A stretch of DNA of 55,962 bases from an uncultured Eubacteriales bacterium (lineage in GTDB: Bacteria > Bacillota > Clostridia > Christensenellales > Aristaeellaceae), in the NCBI GenBank assembly GCA_902774025.1, contig CACYGY010000017.1:1-55962 (forward strand), read 5' to 3'. Each line of letters begins with the position of its first letter. Position 1 is the first letter of the stretch. The position numbers and the translations under genes are program-made. The notes under the pieces are model-generated. The model worked only from the letters and a program-made list of their open reading frames with translations, was not told the origin of the DNA and made no database searches. Below, piece by piece: positions 1-7,962 of this stretch.

Positions 1-1017
1 GATGGCCATGCCCATCATGGGCCCGCCGTTGAGAATCTTCCGTACACCAGCCTGAACTCCCCCGCAGGCGTCCAGGAGGAGTGAAATCGGGGTACCGATT
101 CTCACTCTGAAGTTTCCGGGATTATTGACCAGGCCGCCGACGGTGGTCACCCGGTCCACGCAGGGCCGGCCCTCCCGTACAGCCTGATCAATGGCGTAGA
201 CAGTGCCCACATTGAGGACTACACAGCCCACATCCAGCGGCAGTCCGCCGGAAGGCACCTCCCGGCGGGTCAGGGCATAGATCAGCTGTTTCTCCCCGCC
301 CTGGGGATACCGGACGGGAAGAGGACGCACCTGAATGCCATCCGTACCTCTGCAGGCCTGCTTCAGGGCTTCCACTGCGTCCATCTTGTTGTTCTCAACG
401 CCGATGACGGCCTCGGGCACATCCAGGGCGGTCATGAGAATGTGGATGCCGTCCACAATTCTCCCGGGTTCCTCCAGCATCAGACGGTGATCCGCGGTGA
501 GAAACGGCTCACACTCGGCGCCGTTGATGATCAGCCGTTCGATTTTCTTTCCGGCACCGGGCGTCAGTTTCACGGATGTTGGAAAAGTGGCACCGCCCAT
601 GCCCACGATACCGGAGGAGCGTACAATATTCTGCAGTTCTTCTGCGCTCAGGGTTTCAGGATGATGAGCCGGTGTCAGCTCCACCCAGGTGTCCATGAAA
701 TCATTCTCGATGACCACAGCCTGGACAACCACTCCACTGGCAAGCGTACACGGCCGAATCTCATCCACAATCCCGGATACGGAAGAATGGACAGGCGCCG
801 ATACGAATCCGCCCGCTTCCCCGATGATCTGGCCGATCTTCACCGGATCTCCTTTTTTGACAAGGGCTTTTGCCGGAGCCCCGATATGCTGGGACAGCGG
901 AATGATCACACGGGCAGGCGCGGAAATGTCAAGGATCGCATGACCGCCATTGATGTCTTTTCCGTTTACACTTTCCCGCGGGTGAATTCCTCCTGGAAAC
1001 AGTCGTTTGCCAAACAC
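1..1017 (-). CDS. rnfC: Electron transport complex subunit RnfC (3' end outside window)
   Basis: RnfC is the peripheral NADH-binding subunit of the ion-pumping Rnf complex, which couples ferredoxin:NAD+ oxidoreduction to a membrane gradient. The minus-strand frame runs unbroken to base 1 (339 codons). It carries the family N-terminus (FPGGIHP near residue 7, IPLSQHIGAPA near residue 39), the NGAECEP and GGEKQL motifs, and ends at INGGPMMG-like NGGPMMGMAI. The C-terminal [4Fe-4S] cysteine region lies beyond the left edge. The start is a GTG at 1017 with AAGGGGG about 10 bases upstream; no ATG is available. rnfDGEAB would be expected further left. Identity is confident; the start is moderately sure. 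Confidence 0.93.
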   Translation of the reverse strand, partial: MFGKRLFPGGIHPRESVNGKDINGGHAILDISAPARVIIPLSQHIGAPAKALVKKGDPVKIGQIIGEAGGFVSAPVHSSVSGIVDEIRPCTLASGVVVQAVVIENDFMDTWVELTPAHHPETLSAEELQNIVRSSGIVGMGGATFPTSVKLTPGAGKKIERLIINGAECEPFLTADHRLMLEEPGRIVDGIHILMTALDVPEAVIGVENNKMDAVEALKQACRGTDGIQVRPLPVRYPQGGEKQLIYALTRREVPSGGLPLDVGCVVLNVGTVYAIDQAVREGRPCVDRVTTVGGLVNNPGNFRVRIGTPISLLLDACGGVQAGVRKILNGGPMMGMAI

Positions 1018-1104
1018 AGAACAAGGTCCCCCTTCCAGCCGTATACGGAACACGGCTCAGTGATTCACGAGATCAACCTATTGCGCTCATCTGCTGACGG
1101 ATCG

Positions 1105-1113
1105 AGTATACCA
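1105..1113 (-). promoter_or_regulatory. Extended -10 promoter of rnfC
   Basis: Read on the minus strand, TGGTATACT is an extended -10 element (TGnTATACT) lying between the recN stop and the rnfC GTG. No good -35 is seen at 17 bases. It would give a leader of about 90 nt. This suggests that rnfC has its own promoter rather than only read-through from recN. Confidence 0.4.
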
Positions 1114-1147
1114 CAGAGAAGAGTAAAGGAACAGTTTTTTTTCTTTT

Positions 1148-2881
1148 TCAGTCCGGAGCCGCGCTGGCGCGACGGAGAATCTGCTCTTTCAGGGCGCCAG
1201 CGCTCCGGATCATGTGACCGGCGTGCTCTTCAGCGCTGCGGTCGCTTCCTTCGGCGCCTCCCAGCATTCGGGCGACTTCAAGGACATGCTGGTGAGGGTC
1301 AAGACGCCGGACGTGGGTATGCGTATTCATGCCGTTGCTGGACTTTTCCACCAGAAAGGAAATGTCCGCCATGGCCGCGATCTGGGGAAGATGGGTAACG
1401 CAGATGACCTGCCGGTGCCGGGCAATACCGGCCATTTTCTCGGCCACGGTCTGAGCGATCCGTCCGGAGATTCCGGTGTCAATCTCGTCAAAGACCATGC
1501 AGCCCACACCGTCCCGTTCGGCTTCCATGGACTTGAGGGCGAGCATGACGCGGCTCAGTTCTCCTCCGCTGGCAACGCGGGACAGAGGCTTCAGCGGTTC
1601 TCCCGGATTGGCACTGATCATGAATTCCACCTGATCCTCCCCTTCCGGTGAAGGCAGTTTCTGGCGGGCAGGTTCTGGGGCAAAACAGACCTGAAAGATC
1701 GTTTTTTCCATTCCGAGGTCCCTGAGTTCACCCATGATTTTATCCTCGAAAACGGCAGACAGCGCCCTGCGGCTTTCCGACAGACTCCTGCTGCTGGAGC
1801 GGTAGGCATTCAGGAGACGTCTGTGCTCCCCGGCCATTTCCTTCAGTTTATCATCCATTGATTCATACTGGTCCAGTTCCTGTTCCATCGACTGCATACG
1901 CTTCAGGATGCCGGGGACCGTATCCATGTATTTTCTTTCCAGACGACGGATCAGATCCAGTCGCTCATCCACCTGTTCAGCACGCTTGGGATCGAAAATG
2001 CCTTTTTCCATCAGGGAAGAGAGTTCAAAACTCAAGTCTTCCAGTTCATAGAAGGCAGAGGAAGCTCTTGCGGAAAGTGCAGCGAATTCCGGTGCCACCT
2101 CTGTGATGCTCTCCAGAGATCGGGAGGCTGTCTTCAGTCCGTTCAGAACCGATCCGTCATCCCCCTGAGCCAGGGCTGAGTAAGCGGACATCAGGGCAGA
2201 GGTGACCCGGGCGTGATGGCGCAGTTTTTCCTGCTCCGCCTGCAGTCTCTCCTCCTCACCGTCCTGCAGATGCGCTTTTTTCAGTTCCGCCATGGACTGA
2301 CGGATTTCCTTCAGGCGGCCTTCTTTTTTCTCATTGTCCCGTACAAGGTGCGCGTATTCCCGGTGACAGGCCAGGAAAGACTCGGCGTCAGCGCGTACCC
2401 GGGCGCAGAGAGCCTGATGTGCTTCCCCTCCGAAGGCGTCCAGACAGGAAAGGTGATAATGGGAATCCATCAGGAAGCGATGCTCATGCTGACCGTGAAC
2501 ATCCATCAGGAAAGCGCAGACTTCCCTCAGGAAAGACAGGGATGTGAGAACTCCGCAGACTCTGCACAGGGTACGGCCATTCCGGTTGAGTTCCCTGTAA
2601 ACCGTGACCGTTTCTCCGTCCCATTCCACTTCCTGTTTCTCAAGGGCGTTTTTCACCATTGGAACCTCAGCTGCGTCAAAGATCGCCTCCACCCAGCCTT
2701 TCTCGGCACCTGTCCGGATCAGGTCACGGTCCGCCCGGCCGCCCAGAATGAAATTGACCGCGTCCACAACAATGGATTTTCCTGCGCCGGTTTCTCCACT
2801 CATCACATGAAGACCTGCTCCAAAGGCAAGAGTCAGGTCTTCGATCAGGGCAATATCATGGATATGAAGAGAACAGATCAT
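1148..2881 (-). CDS. recN: DNA repair protein RecN
   Basis: RecN is an SMC-like ATPase that acts early at DNA double-strand breaks. The 577-residue protein has a Walker A motif GETGAGKS at residues 29-36 near the N-terminus, a long central coiled-coil region, and at the C-terminal end the ABC signature VASGGELSR followed by the Walker B segment MVFDEIDTGISG. Length is normal for the family (about 550-580). It begins 14 bases after argR, the conserved argR-recN pair of Bacillota, and is probably the last gene of the dxs operon. The ATG at 2881 is preceded by AAGAGGT. Confidence 0.97.
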   Translation of the reverse strand: MICSLHIHDIALIEDLTLAFGAGLHVMSGETGAGKSIVVDAVNFILGGRADRDLIRTGAEKGWVEAIFDAAEVPMVKNALEKQEVEWDGETVTVYRELNRNGRTLCRVCGVLTSLSFLREVCAFLMDVHGQHEHRFLMDSHYHLSCLDAFGGEAHQALCARVRADAESFLACHREYAHLVRDNEKKEGRLKEIRQSMAELKKAHLQDGEEERLQAEQEKLRHHARVTSALMSAYSALAQGDDGSVLNGLKTASRSLESITEVAPEFAALSARASSAFYELEDLSFELSSLMEKGIFDPKRAEQVDERLDLIRRLERKYMDTVPGILKRMQSMEQELDQYESMDDKLKEMAGEHRRLLNAYRSSSRSLSESRRALSAVFEDKIMGELRDLGMEKTIFQVCFAPEPARQKLPSPEGEDQVEFMISANPGEPLKPLSRVASGGELSRVMLALKSMEAERDGVGCMVFDEIDTGISGRIAQTVAEKMAGIARHRQVICVTHLPQIAAMADISFLVEKSSNGMNTHTHVRRLDPHQHVLEVARMLGGAEGSDRSAEEHAGHMIRSAGALKEQILRRASAAPD

Positions 2882-2895
2882 TCTTCTCTTACCTC

Positions 2896-3372
2896 TTACT
2901 TGTTCAAACCCCGGATCCGCTGGACGACCAGCTCTGCCCCGGCCAGATCCCGTGTGACAATCATAATGGTGTTATCTCCCGCCAGTGTGCCCACCACGTC
3001 CGGCCAGGCCATGCTGTCAAGCACTTCGGCCACAGCACTGGCGGAACCGGAAAGCGTCTTGACCACCACGAGGTTCATGGCGTTTTCCACACTGAGAATG
3101 GATTCCATGACCAGGAGAAAACGACGCTGCTGACTGACGGGCTCCGGGTTTTCCGGCATGGCGTAGAAATAGGTCCCGTCCTGTGAGGTCACCTTGGTGA
3201 GACGCAGTTCACGGATATCCCTGGACACGGTGGCCTGTGTGGCGATCATCTGGCGGTCCTGCAGAGCCTTCACCATTTCTTCCTGGGTGTGAATGGCTCT
3301 GCTGGCGACGATTTCGAGAATGGCTTTCTGCCGTTCACTCTTGGATGGAATCTGACTGTTCAAAGATATCAC
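2896..3372 (-). CDS. argR: Arginine repressor ArgR
   Basis: ArgR is a hexameric arginine-responsive transcription factor controlling arginine synthesis and breakdown. It has an N-terminal winged helix-turn-helix (about residues 10-75, with ATVSRDIRELRL) and the C-terminal oligomerisation/arginine-binding core (VVGTLAGDNTIMIV, about 126-139). At 158 residues it is slightly longer than the usual 150. The annotated start is a GTG at 3372 with AAGAGG very close upstream; a TTG at 3363 would have a better-spaced Shine-Dalgarno, so the first three residues are uncertain. It sits between tlyA and recN. nadK, often found here in relatives, is absent. Confidence 0.95.
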   Translation of the reverse strand: MISLNSQIPSKSERQKAILEIVASRAIHTQEEMVKALQDRQMIATQATVSRDIRELRLTKVTSQDGTYFYAMPENPEPVSQQRRFLLVMESILSVENAMNLVVVKTLSGSASAVAEVLDSMAWPDVVGTLAGDNTIMIVTRDLAGAELVVQRIRGLNK

Positions 3373-3442
3373 CCGCCTCTTGACTCACTGGAATGAACTT
3401 GCAAACAGGAACCCATACGAGGCGCGGCAGGACCGGCGCTCC

Positions 3443-4243
3443 CTAAAGGGATACGTGAGCCTGTCGTACCAGAAGATGAATATACTCTTCACTGACTTCT
3501 CCATGGGGGCCGGGCATGATTTCCGCAAGGAACTCAATGTTGCCTTTGGGTCCGGTTATGGGGGAATAATCCAGAGCGTGCACGTGCCAGCCCATGTCCG
3601 AAGCGAAACGAACAAGATCTCTCAGCACCTGTTCATGGACCGAAGAATCACGGACGACCCCGTTCTTGCCCACATGTTCCCGTCCCGCTTCAAACTGTGG
3701 CTTAACCAGCGTGTAAAAGACGCCTTCCCGTCCCATGATTCCGGCGGCCACAGGAAGGATCAGACGGATGGAAATGAAGGATACGTCCATCACCGTCACG
3801 GTAGGATGAAGGGGCAGCATTTCAGACGTCAGGTACCGGGCATTCGTCCTTTCCATCAGGGTGACTCTGCTGTCCTGCCTCAGTTTCCAGTCAAACTGTC
3901 CGTATCCCACATCCACGGAATAGACATGGCTGGCGCCATGCTGAAGCAGAACATCGGTAAACCCACCGGTGGCACACCCCAGATCCATGCATACCCGTCC
4001 GCGAACGTCTGCATGAAAAACGTCCATGGCCTTTTCCAGTTTCAGTCCTCCCCTGCCCACAAAGGGTATCGCCGGTCCTCTGAGCTCCAGCGCGTCCTCA
4101 TGGCGGATGAATTCGGATGCTTTATCAATCCTTCGGACACCGGAAAAGACCTGCCCCGCCATGATGGCTGCCTGCGCCTTTTCACGGCTTGTACACAGCC
4201 CCCGTCTGACCAGGGCTACATCCGCTCTCATCTTCTCTGACAT
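3443..4243 (-). CDS. tlyA: TlyA family rRNA 2'-O-methyltransferase (S4 + FtsJ/RrmJ domains)
   Basis: TlyA-family proteins methylate ribose 2'-hydroxyls of rRNA cytidines; some are annotated as hemolysins. The 266-residue protein has an N-terminal S4 RNA-binding domain (residues 5-60, LVRRGLCTSREKAQ) and a Rossmann methyltransferase domain with the SAM motif DLGCATGGFT at 87-96 and a conserved VKPQFEAGRE segment. I chose the ATG at 4243 because GAAAGG lies 6 bases upstream and the S4 domain begins at once. Even so, the gene overlaps the 3' end of dxs by 62 bases in another frame. The dxs-tlyA-argR-recN order is typical of Clostridia. Confidence 0.94.
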   Translation of the reverse strand: MSEKMRADVALVRRGLCTSREKAQAAIMAGQVFSGVRRIDKASEFIRHEDALELRGPAIPFVGRGGLKLEKAMDVFHADVRGRVCMDLGCATGGFTDVLLQHGASHVYSVDVGYGQFDWKLRQDSRVTLMERTNARYLTSEMLPLHPTVTVMDVSFISIRLILPVAAGIMGREGVFYTLVKPQFEAGREHVGKNGVVRDSSVHEQVLRDLVRFASDMGWHVHALDYSPITGPKGNIEFLAEIMPGPHGEVSEEYIHLLVRQAHVSL

Positions 4244-6113
4244 ACGGAACCTTTCCCTTCCTGCGGAGTTCCGCTTCAATGCGTTTTGCCATCTGTTCCG
4301 GAAGGATTCCGAGATACTTCATAAGCTGCGCGCGGCTTCCGTGCTGAACAAAGGTATCCGGAATGCCAAAGGACAGGATCGGCGAATTCAGCTCTTCCTG
4401 AGCACAGAAAGTGCAGACACTGCTTCCGAACCCGCCTGCGAGGACATGCTCTTCCATGGTAATCCAAGGGATCAGGGAGTTTTCAAGCAGCATGTTTTCA
4501 TCAAGAGGCTTCACACTGGAACAGTTGATGACGCCGGCCTGAATGCCGGACTGCCTGAGAAGGTCGGCGGTGGTGACCGCTTCGCAGACCATGGAACCTA
4601 CTGCCAGAATCAGACAGTCCTGTCCAGGGATCAGTTTTTCCCATACACCGGGCTGAAAATGCTCACAGGGGAAGCGTTCCCGCATGCTGATGCCGCTGCG
4701 TCCGTACCGTATGGTGACAGGTCCCTGGTACTCCTGCGTCCAGCGGATCATGAGACGGAGTTCATCCAGATCCCGCGGTGCAAGGACCGTAATGCCGGGA
4801 ACGGGAATGGTCTGAGCAAAGTCGTAAACGCCGTGGTGTGTCGCCCCGTCATGCCCTGACAGTCCTGCCCGGTCCAGAAGAAAGGTCACCGGCAGTGACT
4901 GCATGCAGACATCGTGGACGACCTGATCGAAGCATCTTTGGAAGAAGGTGGCATAGACGGCAAAATAAGGCTTCATTCCGCCCACGGCCATGCCGGCGGC
5001 CATGGTTGCCGCGTGTTCTTCGGCAATCCCCACATCCAGGACACGGCCGGGGTATTTCACGGCCATTTCCGAGAGCCCGGTGCCCAGGGTCATGGCGGCT
5101 GAAACCGCGACAACCCGTGGGTCCCGCCCGGCCATATCCGAAAGTTCCTCCGCCATGACATGCCCGAAACCGGGCAGGTCTGAACGGGACCTTGCGTCAC
5201 CGGTTTCCACGTAAAAAGGAGGAGTGCCATGAAACAGCTCAGGCTTTTCTTCGGCTTTGTCGTATCCGAATCCCTTGGTGGTCATGACGTGAATCACCGC
5301 GGGACCCTCGAATTCCTTCGCCAGCCGAAGTGTGCGCTCCATGCTCTTCAGATCATGTCCATTGATGGGACCGTAATAATGCAGGCCCAGGGATGTAAAG
5401 AACCCCTCATCCACCACCAGACTTTTCAGATAGCCTTTGGTCAGATGGATGAAGCGGTAGACGGGTTTCCCAACTCCGGGCACCTTGTTCAGCCTGGATT
5501 TAACATGTTCCTTGGCACTCAGCCATCCCTTGCTGATGCGCAGGTCTGTCAGGTGACGGGAAAGGCCGCCCACATTGGGAGCGATGGACATCTGATTGTC
5601 ATTGAGAATCACAATCATCCGGGTTTTTCTGTTTCCGATATCATTCAGGGCTTCATAGCACATGCCGCCCGTCAGGGCGCCATCCCCCACCAGAGCGATG
5701 ACCTGATGATGCTCTCCCTTGAAGTCACGGGCCCGGGCCAGTCCCAGAGCGGCGCTCAATGCCGTGGAGGCATGCCCTGTTTCAAAAACATCATAGGGAC
5801 TCTCTGAGCGTTTGGGAAAGCCTGAAATGCCGCCAAAGGAGCGAAGGGTATGAAAGACTCTGTTTCTTCCTGTCAGGAGTTTGTGCACATAGCTCTGATG
5901 TCCCACATCGAAAACGATCTGATCGGTGGGCATATCAAACACACGATGCAGCGCCAGAGTCAGTTCCACCACGCCGAGGTTGGATGCCAGATGGCCTCCC
6001 TTCTGGGAGACTGTCTGAATCAGCGTCTCGCGGATTTCGCTGGCCAGAGCGCTGAGTTCCCCGTAGGACATGTTTTTCAGGTCTTTCGGGGACTGTAATT
6101 GTTCCAGATGCAT
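4182..6113 (-). CDS. dxs: 1-deoxy-D-xylulose-5-phosphate synthase
   Basis: DXS condenses pyruvate and glyceraldehyde 3-phosphate with thiamine diphosphate, the first step of the MEP isoprenoid pathway. The 643-residue product shows the N-terminal GHQSYVHKLL region, GHASTALS (113-120), the ThDP/Mg motif GDGALTGGM (143-151), the pyrimidine-domain DRAGLSGHDGATHHG segment and a C-terminal transketolase domain. The start at 6113 follows AAGGTGAGG with 8-base spacing; a longer open frame upstream (to 6197) overlaps the preceding gene and lacks family similarity. The C-terminus carries about 25 extra residues, and its last 62 bases overlap tlyA. Confidence 0.96.
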   Translation of the reverse strand: MHLEQLQSPKDLKNMSYGELSALASEIRETLIQTVSQKGGHLASNLGVVELTLALHRVFDMPTDQIVFDVGHQSYVHKLLTGRNRVFHTLRSFGGISGFPKRSESPYDVFETGHASTALSAALGLARARDFKGEHHQVIALVGDGALTGGMCYEALNDIGNRKTRMIVILNDNQMSIAPNVGGLSRHLTDLRISKGWLSAKEHVKSRLNKVPGVGKPVYRFIHLTKGYLKSLVVDEGFFTSLGLHYYGPINGHDLKSMERTLRLAKEFEGPAVIHVMTTKGFGYDKAEEKPELFHGTPPFYVETGDARSRSDLPGFGHVMAEELSDMAGRDPRVVAVSAAMTLGTGLSEMAVKYPGRVLDVGIAEEHAATMAAGMAVGGMKPYFAVYATFFQRCFDQVVHDVCMQSLPVTFLLDRAGLSGHDGATHHGVYDFAQTIPVPGITVLAPRDLDELRLMIRWTQEYQGPVTIRYGRSGISMRERFPCEHFQPGVWEKLIPGQDCLILAVGSMVCEAVTTADLLRQSGIQAGVINCSSVKPLDENMLLENSLIPWITMEEHVLAGGFGSSVCTFCAQEELNSPILSFGIPDTFVQHGSRAQLMKYLGILPEQMAKRIEAELRRKGKVPYVREDESGCSPGQTGAVYKP

Positions 6114-6123
6114 TCCTTGTCCC

Positions 6124-6723
6124 TCACCTTGAACTATGCTCGTCCAGCCAGGCGTCTGCCAGGGGCATCCTGAAGGACGTTCCGCGCCAGGCGGCAAACA
6201 TCATCCTGATTCGGATTACCAGAAGGAGAATCACCAGGATGATATAGGACAGCCACAGAACGGTCGTGATTACTATGCCCAGAAAGGGTACCGATCCGAC
6301 CAGTGCGTTCAGTCCGTACAGAACAGCGGCGGACAGAAGATGCACTGCGGTCAGAAAGACGGACCGGATGGCAAAATAACGGATTGCCCGTTTCTCATGT
6401 TCCGCGCACAGGAAAAACAGTCCAAGCGGACCGAAAAGGGACGCGCACAGACACGCCAGATTTTCTGCCAGCTGATCAGACAGAACCTCATGGGTTTCCC
6501 CGGCAAAAGTCTGATATCCTCTGGGCATTTCGTCGCCGTCAGGCGGTGTGTCATCCCAGACAGTCTCCGCATCCCAGCGGGGACTCTCTCTGCGTTCAGC
6601 CTCGTGGAAGGCTTCCCGCGTTTCCTCATCCGCGTCCTTTTCCATTTCCACTGCCCATGCCGGCCGCGGCTCACCCTCCGGCCGTGCATAGGGATTGATG
6701 CGTCTCCTGCGCTCCTGTGACAT
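6124..6723 (-). CDS. Small membrane protein, DUF4870/Tic20-like
   Basis: This 199-residue protein of unknown function has a hydrophilic, acidic first half (about residues 1-80, rich in Glu, Asp, Arg and Pro) and a membrane half with about three hydrophobic segments (roughly 88-105, 113-140 and 145-175). The LFGPLGLFFLCAEHEKRAIR stretch resembles the start of DUF4870/Tic20-like membrane proteins; this is pattern recognition only. AGAGG precedes the ATG at 6723. It lies 5 bases after ddl and 10 before dxs, so it is surely cotranscribed with cell-wall and isoprenoid genes, but that does not fix its role. Confidence 0.7.
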   Translation of the reverse strand: MSQERRRRINPYARPEGEPRPAWAVEMEKDADEETREAFHEAERRESPRWDAETVWDDTPPDGDEMPRGYQTFAGETHEVLSDQLAENLACLCASLFGPLGLFFLCAEHEKRAIRYFAIRSVFLTAVHLLSAAVLYGLNALVGSVPFLGIVITTVLWLSYIILVILLLVIRIRMMFAAWRGTSFRMPLADAWLDEHSSR

Positions 6724-6728
6724 ATCGG

Positions 6729-7949
6729 TTACCTCTGAAGCTTGCTACCCTTGGAGCCTTTGGCTCCGAAGCCGGCCTGACTCAGAATGTCTGAGGAAAA
6801 CGCGTAGACTCTCTCGTTTCTGTCTTCCCAGGCTTTTCTGGCATAGCCCACCAGCCGGTCAATGAGTTCGCTGAACCGGATGCCGTCCTTTTCCCAGAGA
6901 TAGAAGGCCATGGAACCGGGAATTGTATTGATCTCCGTGATATAGAACCGGTTTTCTGTCCGGTCATACATATAGTCAATGCGTACGACGCCCTTGCAGT
7001 CCATCATGTGAAAGATGCGCCGGGACATTTCCTGAATCTCGTCTCTGAGGCTGTCTTCTATGGGCGCGGGAAGAATTCTGGACAACCCCGCCATCCCCTT
7101 GGAAGAACCGGAAGAGAGATATTTGCCGAAGAAATCCAGCATATCCTGACCGCTGCCCACCAGAGGCATTTCAATGGGACTGGCGTGGATGTCCTCGTCA
7201 TAGCCAAGGACAGAGCAGTTCAGTTCCAGGGGACTGATAAGCCCCTGTTCCACAAGCACCCTTCGGTCATACTCAAAGGCCAGGTCCAGCGCGTCCTGAA
7301 GACCGCTGCGGTCGTCCGCCCTGCTCACGCCGATACTGGATCCGAGATTGGCGGGCTTGACAAAAACAGGATAGTGCAGATGTGCCTCCACATCATTGAG
7401 AACGTTTCTGCGGTCAGCCCTCCAGGTGCTCCGGGTATAGTAAGTTCCCGGAAGTACGGGAAGATCAGCTCCGCGGAAAAACTGCTTCATGATGATCTTG
7501 TCCATGCCGATGGCGGAACCCGCCACACCGGAGGAGGTGTAGGGCAGGTTCGCCATTTCCAGGAGTCCCTGCAGGGTACCGTCTTCACCGTTGAGACCGT
7601 GCATGACAATCAGGCAGACGTCCAGGCGCGCAGCAACCACCTGTTCCGGGCGATGCATCCATCCCTTTCCGGGACGGGTGGCCAAAAGCGCGCCGGAACC
7701 GCTGGTCACATCCATCATGACACGCTCAATTCCCGGCTGATCCGGATTGAAATGCCGGAAAGTCTGGATATCTCTCAGTTTTTCCCCGGTATACCAGACG
7801 CCGGTTTCTGAGATATAGACGGGAATGATGTCATAAACGGCCTGATTGACATGCCCCATCAGCTGGAGCGCGCTGATGATGGACACTTCTCTTTCACAGC
7901 TGCGGCTGCCGAAGATCACACCCAGTTGGATTTTGTCCATGATTCTCAT
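6729..7949 (-). CDS. ddl: D-alanine--D-alanine ligase
   Basis: Ddl makes the D-Ala-D-Ala dipeptide that MurF adds to the peptidoglycan stem. It is an ATP-grasp enzyme: GVIFGSRSCEREVS at the N-terminus, HGLNGEDGTLQG, the ATP-grasp FVKPANLGSSIGVS segment, and the C-terminal EINTIPG metal-binding motif. In the omega-loop region the sequence reads GKYLSSGS; the Lys-Tyr pair is that of true D-Ala-D-Ala ligases rather than the Phe of D-lactate ligases. At 406 residues it is longer than the usual 310-370. The start at 7949 (AGGAAGG just upstream) lies 13 bases after the MurF-like gene. An ATG at 7940 is possible. Confidence 0.95.
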   Translation of the reverse strand: MRIMDKIQLGVIFGSRSCEREVSIISALQLMGHVNQAVYDIIPVYISETGVWYTGEKLRDIQTFRHFNPDQPGIERVMMDVTSGSGALLATRPGKGWMHRPEQVVAARLDVCLIVMHGLNGEDGTLQGLLEMANLPYTSSGVAGSAIGMDKIIMKQFFRGADLPVLPGTYYTRSTWRADRRNVLNDVEAHLHYPVFVKPANLGSSIGVSRADDRSGLQDALDLAFEYDRRVLVEQGLISPLELNCSVLGYDEDIHASPIEMPLVGSGQDMLDFFGKYLSSGSSKGMAGLSRILPAPIEDSLRDEIQEMSRRIFHMMDCKGVVRIDYMYDRTENRFYITEINTIPGSMAFYLWEKDGIRFSELIDRLVGYARKAWEDRNERVYAFSSDILSQAGFGAKGSKGSKLQR

Positions 7950-7962
7950 GTCCTTCCTGGTT

